The notes: generated from the letters alone by a model not told the origin. 64,000 bases of DNA from Nonlabens sp. MB-3u-79 (GCF_002831625.1 NZ_CP025116.1:3091501-3155500), one strand, 5' to 3'. Positions 18,157-27,881 are shown, counted from the stretch's first letter. Numbers and translations: made by a program.

Positions 18157-19620
18157 TTAAATACCTCTTACAAATTCACTGTACAAATCATTGAATTGGT
18201 AGCCTTCTGTAAATCGTTTTTTACTTAGCTTGTCGAATTCTACTAAAGACCAAAGAATAAATTCTTTCATAAAATTACGATCTTCCTTACTTGTCTGTGG
18301 TTGGTATTTCTGAACTAAATCTTCCAAGGGTTCTATTTGATCGATCAACACTTGATAATCGCTATCATTCAACTCGTCTAATAATTCTAAACCTTCATTG
18401 TTGAAAAACCACTCGATCAATTTATCGTAAGGGGTATCTTCATTTTCTTTTACCAGTTTCTTAATCTCTGGAAAATACAGTGGAAACAATGTTTTAGTCG
18501 CTGCTCCTATCAACTCGTTTGCCACAAAAGCAGCACCCTCTTGCTCTCCTTCATACACCAACTCAATCTTTCCTGTAATAGAAGGAATAACTCCTGTAAA
18601 ATCAGAAAAACGTATTGTTGTTTTATCGTCTCCATTCATTAAGGAGCGACGCTCTGCTGTACTCAATAAATTTTCAAAAGCCGTGATACTCATACGAGCA
18701 CTTACACCACTTTTTTCATCCACATATTCACTATCTCTTGCACAAAAACTAATTTGTTCTAATAAGTCTTTAGCTAGTTCTGGCACATAAACAGCCTCAG
18801 CAGTACGCAAGTCGTTCTTAGCCTCTTGTTGAGTGATCGTTTTCGCGATTTCAATATTTTCAGGATAATGGGTCAAAATTTGAGATCCTATCCTGTCTTT
18901 TAACGGTGTTACAATACTACCACGGTTGGTATAATCTTCTGGATTTGCTGTAAAGACAAATTGCATATCTAAGGATAAACGCAATTTGAATCCGCGTATT
19001 TGTATGTCCCCTTCTTGCAGAATATTAAAAAGCGCTACCTGTATACGAGCTTGTAAATCTGGCAGCTCATTAATAACAAAAATACATCGGTTAGCACGAG
19101 GTATCATACCGTAATGAATCACGCGATCATCAGCATAACTCAATTTTAAGTTGGCCGCTTTTATAGGATCTATATCTCCTATTAAATCTGCAACAGTCAC
19201 ATCTGGTGTAGCTAGTTTTTCATAAAACCTATCGTCTCTATGCAACCAAGAAATAGGGGTGTCATCTCCATGTTCTTCAATCAGCTGCTTTGCTGTTCTT
19301 GAAAGTGGCTCTAAGGGATCATCATGAATCTCACTTTGTGTCACGTAAGGAATATACTCATCTAGTAATCCCGTCATAAGCCTTGCCAGTCGTGTCTTTG
19401 CTTGACCTCGCAATCCTAATAAATTGATGTTGTGACGGGATAAGATCGCACGTTCCAGTTCTGGAATAACCGTGTTGTCATAACCGTGAATTCCTGAAAA
19501 AGAGTTCACATCATTTTTAATGTTGTGAATCAGGTTATCTCTTAATTCTTCTTTTATCGACTTAGATTTCCATCCCGATTTTTTGAGTTGGCCTAATGTA
19601 TTTATTTTATTGTGATCCAT
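18157..19620 (-). CDS. MoxR/magnesium-chelatase-type AAA+ ATPase
   Basis: 487 residues. Walker A variant GLRGQAKT at about 69-76, Walker B CIFVINELPDL near 181-191 and a sensor segment FVFTANPEDYTNRG near 232-245 mark an AAA+ ATPase of the helix-2-insert clade that includes MoxR, RavA and the ChlI chelatase subunit. These usually remodel partner proteins, often together with a von Willebrand A protein. No such partner is adjacent here: the neighbours are a palindrome-containing gap and recG on one side and ssb on the other. The N-terminal about 45 residues and the acidic C-terminal third are family-specific. Called magnesium chelatase in many genomes, but chelatase activity is unlikely without the other subunits. 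Confidence 0.85.
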   Translation of the reverse strand: MDHNKINTLGQLKKSGWKSKSIKEELRDNLIHNIKNDVNSFSGIHGYDNTVIPELERAILSRHNINLLGLRGQAKTRLARLMTGLLDEYIPYVTQSEIHDDPLEPLSRTAKQLIEEHGDDTPISWLHRDDRFYEKLATPDVTVADLIGDIDPIKAANLKLSYADDRVIHYGMIPRANRCIFVINELPDLQARIQVALFNILQEGDIQIRGFKLRLSLDMQFVFTANPEDYTNRGSIVTPLKDRIGSQILTHYPENIEIAKTITQQEAKNDLRTAEAVYVPELAKDLLEQISFCARDSEYVDEKSGVSARMSITAFENLLSTAERRSLMNGDDKTTIRFSDFTGVIPSITGKIELVYEGEQEGAAFVANELIGAATKTLFPLYFPEIKKLVKENEDTPYDKLIEWFFNNEGLELLDELNDSDYQVLIDQIEPLEDLVQKYQPQTSKEDRNFMKEFILWSLVEFDKLSKKRFTEGYQFNDLYSEFVRGI

Positions 19621-19955
19621 AATTGTTCTCCTAGAGGTTTACAAATTACAACCCATGGCCTACTCTGGCAATCATTAAAGAGATATTTAACAAAAGTGTT
19701 TCCCAACCCATGTTCTTCATTCCAACAAGCTTTTTTTTAATCTCGCTTTCGCGAAAGCGGAACACTTTTATTCATCCAACACTCGCAGATTTATTATTTC
19801 AGTTTTCAAGTTAGTATAAGGTTGAATTGCTTGATCGTTAAAAAACCTTGAAAGGGTTTTAACTTTTTATTTTCGAATGAAATATTGAGCATTGCGCAAG
19901 CTCATTGGTATCATACCATTGGATCAGGTATTTTTTTCTTCCATTTCAATTTCTT
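19621..19955. other. 335-bp gap with a palindrome copy
   Basis: Between recG (3' end) and the MoxR-type gene (5' end), both minus strand. Contains palindrome copy 3; no gene seen and no clean promoter box for the ATPase gene. Confidence 0.5.
19744..19759. repeat. Flavobacterial palindrome copy 3
   Basis: Perfect 16-bp CGCTTTCGCGAAAGCG core, intergenic. Confidence 0.95.
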
Positions 19956-22061
19956 CTAACTGATGTACTTCCAGAGTCCTTTTTTATTCTGCAGAAAAGT
20001 CAAGACTCGTTTTACTCCAACATGTTCTGGCCTTTCAATTTTGACATCTTTGGCAAGTAATTTCTGAGCCGCTTCTCTAGCTAGGGCAAGGATCTGGTTG
20101 TCTTTAACAATATCGGCAAGTCGTAAATCCATCACCCCACTTTGTTGCGTTCCCATCAAATCTCCTGGACCACGCAATTTTAAATCTACCTCAGCGATTT
20201 GAAATCCGTCAGTTGTGGCCACCATGGTTTGTAGTCTGGTTTTAGAATCGCTACTCAATTTGTGGCCCGTCATTAGAATACAATAACTCTGGTCTGCTCC
20301 ACGCCCTACTCTACCGCGCAATTGGTGCAATTGAGAAAGCCCAAAACGCTCAGCACTCTCAATGATCATCACACTGGCATTAGGCACATTGACCCCTACT
20401 TCTATGACGGTGGTTGCCACCATAATTTGTGTTTCCCCTTTTACAAAGCGATTCATCTCGTAGTCTTTATCTTCTGGCTTCATACGACCGTGAAGAATAC
20501 TTACTTTATATTGAGGCAAAGGAAACTCCCTAACGATGCTCTCATAACCATCCTGAAGATCCTTATAATCCAAAGTTTCTGATTCTTCTATCAGCGGGTA
20601 CACCATGTATATTTGACGTCCAAGAGCTATTTCATCTCTGATAAAAGCAAAAACAGCCAATCTATTTTTATCAAATCGATGCACCGTTTTGATCTCTTTA
20701 CGACCTGGCGGTAACTCGTCAATGACCGATATATCTAAGTCTCCATATAAACTCATGGCCAGCGTTCTAGGAATAGGTGTTGCTGTCATGACAAGTACAT
20801 GAGGTGGCAGGTCATTTTTCTTCCATAGTTTGGCTCTTTGTGCCACGCCAAAACGGTGTTGCTCATCAACGATAGCAACCCCTATATTTTTAAACTTTAC
20901 TTTATCCTCTATGAGCGCGTGCGTGCCTATCAAGATATCTAGACTGCCATCTTCCAGCGCTTCATGAATCACCCGGCGATTTTTAGTTTTTACAGATCCT
21001 GTTAAAATGGATACCGTAATTCCTGTTCCTTCCAGCAATTCTGAAATGCCGCTGTAATGTTGCTGAGCAAGTATTTCTGTAGGTGCCATAATACAAGCTT
21101 GGAAGCCATTATCAAGAGCTAGTAAAGCAGTGAGTACCGCAACAATGGTTTTTCCCGAGCCTACATCTCCTTGGAGCAATCGATTCATATGAGCCCCAGT
21201 TGCCATATCGGCACGTATTTCTTTTACGACTCGTTTTTGAGCTCCAGTGAGCTCAAAAGGCAAGTGATTCTTATAAAAATTAGTGAATTTATCGCCTACA
21301 TGGTCAAAGACGTATCCTTTAATTTTGGTTTTTCTAATTCGGTTTTGAAGCAGCAATTCCATCTGTATAAAGAAGAGCTCTTCAAACTTTAATCTATAGA
21401 TAGCCTGCTGCAGCAGCTCTGGAGTGCTTGGAAAGTGAGCATTGAGCATGGCTTCATTTTTACCTATGAGTTTATAATGTACCTGCATATCGTCTGGCAA
21501 GGTTTCTACAAAAGCACCGTTGATTTCACTAAAAAGCTTTCGCATGCATTTAACGATATAGGTGTTGGTAATCTTGCGTTTAGCAAGCATTTCTGTACTT
21601 GGATAAACTGGGGTCATCGCACTTTGTTTGCGTGACTTATGTTCTGCCAGTAATTCTAAATCCGGATGTGCAATATTATATTGAGAACCATAACGAGCTA
21701 CTTTACCAAAAGCCACATAAGGCTCGTTGATCTTTAAACTGTCTCTAAAATGTTTCTGACTGCGGAACCATACCAGTTCCATTCTTCCGGTCTCGTCTGC
21801 AAAAGTGGCTACCAGTCGTTCTGATTTTCCTGCTCCTGCGGTTTTGATGTTTAGGATTTTACCTAAAATCTGTACTTGGGCACTATCGGGAACCAGCTGG
21901 TTGATTTTATAGTACTTGGTTTTATCAATATATCGATTGGGAAATAAATTTGCTAAATCACCATAAGTGTGTATATGCAATTCACTGCGCAACAACTTAG
22001 CTCTTTCTGGACCGATGCCAGCGAGATAATCTATAGGAGTAGAAAGAAAGTTAAGTGGCAA
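19956..22061 (-). CDS. recG: ATP-dependent DNA helicase RecG
   Basis: 701 residues, typical length. RecG reverses stalled replication forks and drives branch migration. The N-terminal wedge/OB region (LPDDMQ... preceded by VQILGKILNIKT) is followed by SF2 motifs: LLQGDVGSGKT, the box DEQHRFGV, MTATPIPRTLA, and the late HQLRGRVGRG and TTVIEVGVNVP. All are intact. ATG at 22061 is preceded by a good promoter (TTG-N21-TACCTTTG) with a leader of about 20 nt, and upstream of that lies the 113-bp repeat array. Confidence 0.97.
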   Translation of the reverse strand: MPLNFLSTPIDYLAGIGPERAKLLRSELHIHTYGDLANLFPNRYIDKTKYYKINQLVPDSAQVQILGKILNIKTAGAGKSERLVATFADETGRMELVWFRSQKHFRDSLKINEPYVAFGKVARYGSQYNIAHPDLELLAEHKSRKQSAMTPVYPSTEMLAKRKITNTYIVKCMRKLFSEINGAFVETLPDDMQVHYKLIGKNEAMLNAHFPSTPELLQQAIYRLKFEELFFIQMELLLQNRIRKTKIKGYVFDHVGDKFTNFYKNHLPFELTGAQKRVVKEIRADMATGAHMNRLLQGDVGSGKTIVAVLTALLALDNGFQACIMAPTEILAQQHYSGISELLEGTGITVSILTGSVKTKNRRVIHEALEDGSLDILIGTHALIEDKVKFKNIGVAIVDEQHRFGVAQRAKLWKKNDLPPHVLVMTATPIPRTLAMSLYGDLDISVIDELPPGRKEIKTVHRFDKNRLAVFAFIRDEIALGRQIYMVYPLIEESETLDYKDLQDGYESIVREFPLPQYKVSILHGRMKPEDKDYEMNRFVKGETQIMVATTVIEVGVNVPNASVMIIESAERFGLSQLHQLRGRVGRGADQSYCILMTGHKLSSDSKTRLQTMVATTDGFQIAEVDLKLRGPGDLMGTQQSGVMDLRLADIVKDNQILALAREAAQKLLAKDVKIERPEHVGVKRVLTFLQNKKGLWKYIS

Positions 22062-22086
22062 GTGCTAATTATTTCTAGTGCGTATT

Positions 22087-22118
22087 CAAAGGTAATTGAA
22101 AGATGTTTTAAATCCCAA
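22087..22118 (-). promoter_or_regulatory. Promoter of recG
   Basis: On the minus strand TTG at 22118-22116, 21-nt spacer, TACCTTTG at 22094-22087. Both elements match the Bacteroidota primary sigma consensus and the spacing is normal. Confidence 0.7.
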
Positions 22119-22160
22119 TTTGATAAATTAGCAAATGATTAAATCATTAAAACCAAATAC

Positions 22161-22644
22161 CCGTCTGAGCGACAGTCCAAGACGTGAATCTATAAAAGGA
22201 GGTCGTGCTAGGTAAAAAGGTTTCGACTGTCGCTCAACCAAACATTTTTCTTATTCAACAAACGTAACCGTGCCAGTCTGAGCGAGAGTCGAAGACGTAA
22301 ATCTATAAAAGGAGAGCATGCTAGGCAAAAAGGTTTCGACTATCGCTAAACCAAACATTTTTCTTATTCAACAGGCTTAACCTTGCCAGTCTGAGCGACA
22401 GTCGAAGACGTGAATCTATAAAAGGAGGTCGTGCTAGGCAAAAAGGTTTTGACTGTCGCTCAACCAAATATTTTTCTTATTCAACAGGCTTAACCTTGCC
22501 AGTCTGAGCGACAGTCGAAGACGTGAATCTATAAAAGGAGGTCGTGCTAGGCAAAAAGGTTTTGACTATCGCTCAACCAAACATTTTTTTATTCAACAGG
22601 CTTAACCTTGCCAGTCCGAGCGAAAGTCGAAGACGTGAATCTGT
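22161..22644. repeat. REP-like array, 113-bp period, four full units plus a partial
   Basis: The phrase GTCTGAGCG recurs at 22163, 22276, 22389 and 22502, and as GTCCGAGCG at 22614: steps of 113, 113, 113 and 112 bp. Each full unit contains an inverted repeat, for example TGAGCGACAGTC at 22392-22403 and GACTGTCGCTCA at 22451-22462, with a 47-nt loop, so each unit can fold as a hairpin. Units differ by a few bases only. The array sits between recG and the LURP-one-like gene. One further unit lies at 31206-31345 in the opposite orientation. No protein is encoded. Confidence 0.92.
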
Positions 22645-22660
22645 CTGAACATTCCTTTCA

Positions 22661-22698
22661 TCAAAAAGCCTAGACATGATGAAGTCAAGTCTAGGCTT
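22661..22698 (-). terminator. Terminator of the LURP-one-like gene
   Basis: Minus-strand 10-bp perfect stem (22698-22689 with 22675-22666) followed by five Ts, about 30 bp past the stop at 22725. Confidence 0.75.
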
Positions 22699-22724
22699 CT
22701 GTTAAAACCATTCGATTTATTTTT

Positions 22725-23321
22725 TTAGCCTCTGCGTCTTTCTAGAAGAATCATCATCATAAGACCTAACATTACTCGTTCTTTATCGTCTTCATCGATA
22801 TCAGCAACCTTGGTCAATTCAAATTCTTTACCAAAGAAAGAAGGCATCTTTTTGAGCTTTACTGCGATCTGACCAGCTTTATTGGTTATATTATAAGTAG
22901 GATTGAACAAATAACCAGTGAATGCGCCTATAATAGGTATCCCTCCTAATAGAGAGTCTGCTATGCGCACCCAAGCATTCTCTTCTTGTACTTTGTATTG
23001 CGGCTGGTCGTTTTGATTTACAATATCATACTCTGCCTTCCACATACTGCGCCAGCCTTTACGAGCAATCTTTCCTATCTCCGTATTATTTTGGTCATAC
23101 ATCGAGTATGCAGCACTAAAATCCAGCCACTTGTTTGCAGCAATAGTAAACAAAATCTTTGTTTTACTCTCATCGCTATAAACGTTAATGGCCTCTTTAA
23201 GCTTGAACATTTTTTGCTTTACGTAGGCGATGGTTTGCCCTGAAGCGTTTTTTGCAGTAAAATCATTACTAAGCGTCGTGATTTTAAAAGAAAAGGTAAT
23301 GGGGTATTGTAGGTTATTCAT
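22725..23321 (-). CDS. LURP-one-related / scramblase-like protein
   Basis: 198 residues. The sequence reads like the LURP-one/Tubby-C-terminal/scramblase fold: repeated beta strands such as DFTAKNASGQTIAYVKQK, FKLKEAINVYSDE, YSMYDQNNTEIGKIARK and YNITNKAGQIAVKLKKMPS, with a weakly hydrophobic stretch (SLLGGIPIIGAFTGYLF, about 123-139) and a hydrophobic MLGLMMMILLERRRG tail. Members bind membranes or lipids in other organisms; the bacterial role is unknown. It is followed by a terminator and has a 47-bp gap to the FabI-like gene upstream, so it may share that transcript. Confidence 0.65.
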   Translation of the reverse strand: MNNLQYPITFSFKITTLSNDFTAKNASGQTIAYVKQKMFKLKEAINVYSDESKTKILFTIAANKWLDFSAAYSMYDQNNTEIGKIARKGWRSMWKAEYDIVNQNDQPQYKVQEENAWVRIADSLLGGIPIIGAFTGYLFNPTYNITNKAGQIAVKLKKMPSFFGKEFELTKVADIDEDDKERVMLGLMMMILLERRRG

Positions 23322-23368
23322 ATGATGATAGTTGAGTATATAAATGTAATAAAACTTAAATAAATATT

Positions 23369-24190
23369 TTAACCAGTAATGTGATAACCACCATCTACAT
23401 GTCTTATTTCACCTGTTATTCTACTTTCTGGTCTGAAGAGGTGACAAATTTCGTATGCCAGATCCATAGGCACTGCATTTCCTAGAGGGCTCATTTTATT
23501 TGACGTAGCTACATCTTCTATTTTTAAAGTGGCATTACCAGCTTTGCTACCCATATAGGGAGAAAACCGAATAGCGTTCACACGTATACCGTGTTTGCGA
23601 CCTAGTTCATCTGCCAGTTCTACGGTAATACGTTCCAGAGCAGCTTTTGCAATACTTATATTTCTATAAGGGTGGAATGTTACTTTTGCGGCAGCTATAT
23701 AACTCAAAGAACAAATGGAGGCACCATCTTGCAAAACACCATGCTTTAGCAAATAATGGGATACTCGTATTAAAGAATAGGCACTCACGTTCATGGTATC
23801 ACAAAACTCATCTTTTGTAACCTCAATAAGTGGCTTAACTTCCTTATTGCGTATGGTCTTATCCATAGCTATGGCATGTAGGAAACCGTCCAGCTTAATA
23901 CCTTTTTGAGCCAAGTCTTTTGCAAAATGTTCTATGTTTTCATCTATAGTCACATCTAAGATTTCTACCATAGCATCGCCTAAAAACTCATGAACAGAGC
24001 GTTTAAAATCCTCAAAATTCTGATTTAGAAAAGCTTTTGCTTTATCTGATAAGTTATGGTGAAATGGACTTACACCTAGACCAGTGCAAACTACTTTACC
24101 GCCATTTTTTATAATTTCTTTTGCAGCGTACATGGCAAGTGAATGCTCATCTGCGATACCGGTAATTAAAAAAGTTTTATTTGTAAACAT
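23369..24190 (-). CDS. FabI-like enoyl-ACP reductase (SDR family)
   Basis: 273 residues, classic short-chain dehydrogenase layout close to FabI. N-terminal FLITGIADEHSLAMY is the FabI-type nucleotide-binding start (GIA...S.A), and HPYRNISIAKAALE carries the catalytic Tyr-x6-Lys. Ser/Tyr upstream (SLSYIAAAK) fits the FabI Tyr-x6-Tyr-x6-Lys style, though spacing of the first Tyr is altered. The end GEIRHVDGGYHITG is typical. It lies 149 bp downstream of a FabH-like gene on the same strand, so both may serve a fatty-acid or specialised lipid route. Whether it is the cell's main enoyl reductase cannot be judged. Confidence 0.8.
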   Translation of the reverse strand: MFTNKTFLITGIADEHSLAMYAAKEIIKNGGKVVCTGLGVSPFHHNLSDKAKAFLNQNFEDFKRSVHEFLGDAMVEILDVTIDENIEHFAKDLAQKGIKLDGFLHAIAMDKTIRNKEVKPLIEVTKDEFCDTMNVSAYSLIRVSHYLLKHGVLQDGASICSLSYIAAAKVTFHPYRNISIAKAALERITVELADELGRKHGIRVNAIRFSPYMGSKAGNATLKIEDVATSNKMSPLGNAVPMDLAYEICHLFRPESRITGEIRHVDGGYHITG

Positions 24191-24249
24191 TTGTATGTCA
24201 TTTTAGTTCTTATCTATTCTAGGTATCCTGTTGAATTTGTTTCTGTTTT

Positions 24250-24265
24250 CGCTTTCGCGAAAGCG
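24250..24265. repeat. Flavobacterial palindrome copy 4
   Basis: Perfect 16-bp core in the 149-bp gap between the FabH-like and FabI-like genes. Confidence 0.95.
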
Positions 24266-24339
24266 TTCCCTACATCTAATCAACAACTCACGCTCTATGA
24301 TTCAACACAACAATTAGTCGGTTGTTGAACAATAAAAAA

Positions 24340-25311
24340 CTACCATTTATAAAGTGCCGTTCCCCAAGTCCAGCCAGCACCTACAGCGGCAAACAAAACC
24401 AGATCCCCTTCTTTAAGCAGGTTTTTCTTGACTGTTTCATCCAGCATCATCGGTATGGTACCTCCAGAGGTGTTGGCATAACGATCCATGTTAGTCATTA
24501 CTTTCTCCCAAGGTAAAGAGATGCGATTTGCAACCTCTTCCAGTATTCTTACACTGGGTTGATGGGGTATGAGGTAGTTCACCTCATCTATAGAAACCTT
24601 ATTTTTGGAGAGTAACTTTTTTATGGATTCTGGAACTACTTTTATGGCAGTTTGAAAAACAGCGGGCCCATCCATTTGAAAATACTGAAGACCTTTTTTA
24701 AGAGTTTCCTCAGAGGTAGGTAACAGAGATCCTCCAGCTGGTATATTCCAACTGTCTTTACCACGGCCATCTGTGTGCAATAGAAAATCTATAAAACCTT
24801 TATCTTCATGGGTGTGAGAGATCACCATGGCTCCAGCACCATCGCCAAAAAACACGGCATCTCTGCGATTCCAATCGGTAATATTTGAAAAGGTATCGGC
24901 ACCTATGACCAGTACATTTTTATACATTCCAGACTTAATAAATTGTACCGCTGTTGTCGTTGCAAACAAAGCTCCCGAGCAAACGGCTGATATATCAAAG
25001 GCAACAGCGTTATAAGCTTCTATTTTTTCTTGTACAAAACAGGCACAAGAAGGAGCAAGCCTGTCTGGAGTTGCTGTAGCTAGAATGATTAGGTCAATAT
25101 CTTGCGGAGTTAAGCCTGCGCTTTTAATGGCTTCTTTTCCAGCCATAGCAGCAAGGTCACTTGTGGTTTCTCCTGTAGAAATGCGTCGTTCTTTAATTCC
25201 TAAGTTTTTTTGTATCCAAGCATCGGTTGATCCTACAGATTCAAAAAAATCGTTTTTTACGACATTCTCCGGAGCATAAGATCCGGTTCCTTTAATATAT
25301 GCATTATCCAT
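24340..25311 (-). CDS. 3-oxoacyl-ACP synthase III (FabH-like)
   Basis: 323 residues, beta-ketoacyl synthase III family of the thiolase fold. The catalytic triad is in place: Cys near 111 (SAVCSGALF), His in LIPHQPSVRI near 249 and Asn in DRYANTSGG near 279. The glycine-rich end GWTWGTALYKW is standard. It would condense an acyl-CoA starter with malonyl-ACP. FabH-like proteins also act in specialised pathways, and flavobacteria have several, so the chain-initiation role is not certain. Paired with the FabI-like gene downstream. Confidence 0.88.
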   Translation of the reverse strand: MDNAYIKGTGSYAPENVVKNDFFESVGSTDAWIQKNLGIKERRISTGETTSDLAAMAGKEAIKSAGLTPQDIDLIILATATPDRLAPSCACFVQEKIEAYNAVAFDISAVCSGALFATTTAVQFIKSGMYKNVLVIGADTFSNITDWNRRDAVFFGDGAGAMVISHTHEDKGFIDFLLHTDGRGKDSWNIPAGGSLLPTSEETLKKGLQYFQMDGPAVFQTAIKVVPESIKKLLSKNKVSIDEVNYLIPHQPSVRILEEVANRISLPWEKVMTNMDRYANTSGGTIPMMLDETVKKNLLKEGDLVLFAAVGAGWTWGTALYKW

Positions 25312-25489
25312 AGGTTAGTATAAGCCTATAAAAATGTGCTTTTTTATTAAAATAAAACAGTAATTTTAATGAAAATTTTAAATAATTGCACGATTGTTAG
25401 TCAACAACAATATAAAATGATAATACGATAAAATTAAGCTTGTGGAATATGAAATTCTTAAGGAAGAAAGAAAGCTTTTTAGAGCTGTT

Positions 25490-27820
25490 CTATCCCACCA
25501 CATCCAACTTAGCAAAACGCAACAACAGCTTTTTTAATCCGCCTACGTTAAAATTTATTTCGGCTTTTTTCTCGCCGCCTATTCCTTCCAGATTAACAAC
25601 TGTTCCCCTACCAAAACGAGCGTGTTCCACAATCATTCCAGATTGCAAATCACCTTCAAAGCCTGCTGGTGCACTAGAATCACTTGTCGCACGACTCACA
25701 GGACGCATCTTTCTCAACTTCTTGATTTGTTCTTCATTAGGCTGGCTCACGCTAGGTGGTGTTCCATTCTTAGGTTTGGACTGACGCAGTTTAGATTTAT
25801 CTGGCTCGTCCCACAAATCGTTACTCATTAAAGGTTTGTAACGGTAATCATCTGGCGGAGTGGTGTATTCTACATACTGATCGTCTATTTCAGTAATAAA
25901 ACGACTCGGCTCTGCATCTACTAATTTACCCCATCGGTAACGGCTTAATGTGTAAGTTAAATAAGCCTGATGCTCAGCCCTGGTTAGTGCCACATAAAAA
26001 AGACGGCGTTCTTCTTCCAGGTCTTCACGGGTATTCATCGCCATCCCACTAGGGAATAGGTCTTCTTCCATTCCAACGATGTACAAGTATGGAAATTCAA
26101 GACCTTTAGACAAATGAATGGTCATTAAAGAAACGCGATCATCATCTCCTGTATCATTATCGAGATCTGTAGCAAGGGCTACATCTTCTAGGAATTCAGA
26201 AAGTGCGCCACGAGCATCTGCTACTTCTTTTTGGCCTTCGACAAAATCACGCATACCGTTGAGCAATTCCTCCATATTTTCTATACGGGAAATTCCTTCT
26301 TGAGTTCCATCTTTTTTGAGTTCTGTGATCAAGGCACTTTTCTTTAAAACGTATTCTGTAAGTTCAAATACATTTTGAGTTTCATCCAGTGCTTGAAAAC
26401 TCTTGATCATAGTGGCAAAGTTCTTTAACTTTGTTTTGGTGGCACTGTTGATCCCTATATCTAATCGATCGATATTATCGATCACTTCAAATAGAGTGCG
26501 ATCGTATTGCTTTGCAGCAACGATCAATTTGTCCATAGTTGTAGCTCCTATTCCACGAGCTGGATAATTGATCACGCGTTTGAGCGCTTCTTCATCTTTA
26601 GAATTGACAACGAGACGCAAGTAAGAAAGCACATCTTTTACTTCTTTACGCTGGTAAAAACTCAAGCCACCATAGATACGGTAAGGAATATCACGTTTAC
26701 GTAAGGCATCTTCCATCGCACGAGATTGTGCGTTTGTTCTGTAAAGAATGGCAAATTTCCCATTATCCAGCTGGTGATTCATCTTATTTTCAAAAATAGA
26801 ACCTGCTACATAACGTCCTTCTTCAGAATCGCTCATCAATCGATGGACGATTATTTTAGGACCGTCTTCATTTGCCGTCCATACGACTTTATCGAGTTTG
26901 GTTTTATTGTGTTCTATAATAGAGTTTGCCGCTTCTACAATGTTTTTAGTAGAGCGGTAATTTTGCTCTAATCTATAGGCTTTTACATCATCATAATCCC
27001 GTTGGAAATTCAGGATGTTATTGATATTTGCTCCTCTAAAGGCATATATAGACTGTGCATCATCTCCTACCACACATATATTCTGGAATTTATCCGACAA
27101 TGCCTTTACGATCAAATACTGGGAGTGGTTGGTATCTTGGTACTCATCTACGAGTATGTATTGAAATCTGTTTTGGTATTTTGCAAGTACATCTGGAAAA
27201 CGGTTGATCAACTCATTTGTTTTCAATAAGAGGTCGTCAAAATCCATCGCTCCGGCCTTAAAACATCGCTCTACATATTCTTTATAAATTTCACCAAAAC
27301 GCGGTCGGCGCGCCATCGCATCTGCCTCTTGTAAGTCGGCATCATTATAGTAGGCTCGCACCGTGATCAAACTGTTTTTTAAAGAAGAGATACGCGAGAA
27401 AATCTGTTTGTATTTATAGACATCTTTATCCAGTCCCATTTCTTTGATTATCGCACTGGTAAGGCGTTGAGAATCTTGCGCATCGTAAATTGTAAAATTA
27501 GAAGGGTACCCTAATTTGTCTGCTTCTACACGCAATAAACGAGCAAAAACCGAGTGAAAAGTACCCATCCATAGGTTTTTTGCCTCACTTGCACCGACGA
27601 TCTCGCCAATACGTTTTTTCATTTCTTTTGCCGCTTTATTGGTAAACGTAAGCGACAGAATATTGAAGGGATCTACACCTTGTTGCATCAAATAAGCGAT
27701 ACGTATGGTCAGCACACGCGTCTTTCCTGACCCTGCGCCAGCAATGATGATCATAGGACCTTCTTTTTGTAAAACAGGTTCTTTTTGGGCGTCGTTAAGC
27801 TGGGAAATATGATCTTGCAC
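25490..27820 (-). CDS. uvrD: UvrD/PcrA-type DNA helicase
   Basis: 776 residues, superfamily 1A 3'-5' helicase. Motifs in order: AGAGSGKTRVLTIR (I), LLVDEYQDTN-type YILVDEYQDTN (II), GDDAQSIYAFRGA (III), QNYRSTKNI (IV), TIHLSKGLEF (V) and RRLFYVALTRA (VI). The tail (HARFGRGTVVNLEG...FAKLDVV) is the PcrA-like Tudor-type domain that contacts RNA polymerase in relatives. Roles in nucleotide excision repair, mismatch repair and removal of RecA or stalled polymerase are known for the family. Single gene; a palindrome copy sits 46 bp upstream of its start. Confidence 0.95.
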   Translation of the reverse strand: MQDHISQLNDAQKEPVLQKEGPMIIIAGAGSGKTRVLTIRIAYLMQQGVDPFNILSLTFTNKAAKEMKKRIGEIVGASEAKNLWMGTFHSVFARLLRVEADKLGYPSNFTIYDAQDSQRLTSAIIKEMGLDKDVYKYKQIFSRISSLKNSLITVRAYYNDADLQEADAMARRPRFGEIYKEYVERCFKAGAMDFDDLLLKTNELINRFPDVLAKYQNRFQYILVDEYQDTNHSQYLIVKALSDKFQNICVVGDDAQSIYAFRGANINNILNFQRDYDDVKAYRLEQNYRSTKNIVEAANSIIEHNKTKLDKVVWTANEDGPKIIVHRLMSDSEEGRYVAGSIFENKMNHQLDNGKFAILYRTNAQSRAMEDALRKRDIPYRIYGGLSFYQRKEVKDVLSYLRLVVNSKDEEALKRVINYPARGIGATTMDKLIVAAKQYDRTLFEVIDNIDRLDIGINSATKTKLKNFATMIKSFQALDETQNVFELTEYVLKKSALITELKKDGTQEGISRIENMEELLNGMRDFVEGQKEVADARGALSEFLEDVALATDLDNDTGDDDRVSLMTIHLSKGLEFPYLYIVGMEEDLFPSGMAMNTREDLEEERRLFYVALTRAEHQAYLTYTLSRYRWGKLVDAEPSRFITEIDDQYVEYTTPPDDYRYKPLMSNDLWDEPDKSKLRQSKPKNGTPPSVSQPNEEQIKKLRKMRPVSRATSDSSAPAGFEGDLQSGMIVEHARFGRGTVVNLEGIGGEKKAEINFNVGGLKKLLLRFAKLDVVG

Positions 27821-27865
27821 TGGTCTTCTTTTTGTAGACTATAAAGATACGGTTTGTGAGGTTCT

Positions 27866-27881
27866 CGCTTTCGCGAAAGCG
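27866..27881. repeat. Flavobacterial palindrome copy 5
   Basis: Perfect 16-bp core in the 308-bp divergent gap between the helicase gene and the 172-aa gene. The rest of that gap is AT-rich and carries the promoter at 28069-28101. Confidence 0.95.

Noticed and set aside
22161..22644. CRISPR-like regular repeat
   Set aside because: The whole 113-bp unit is repeated, there are no unique spacers, and no cas genes are near.
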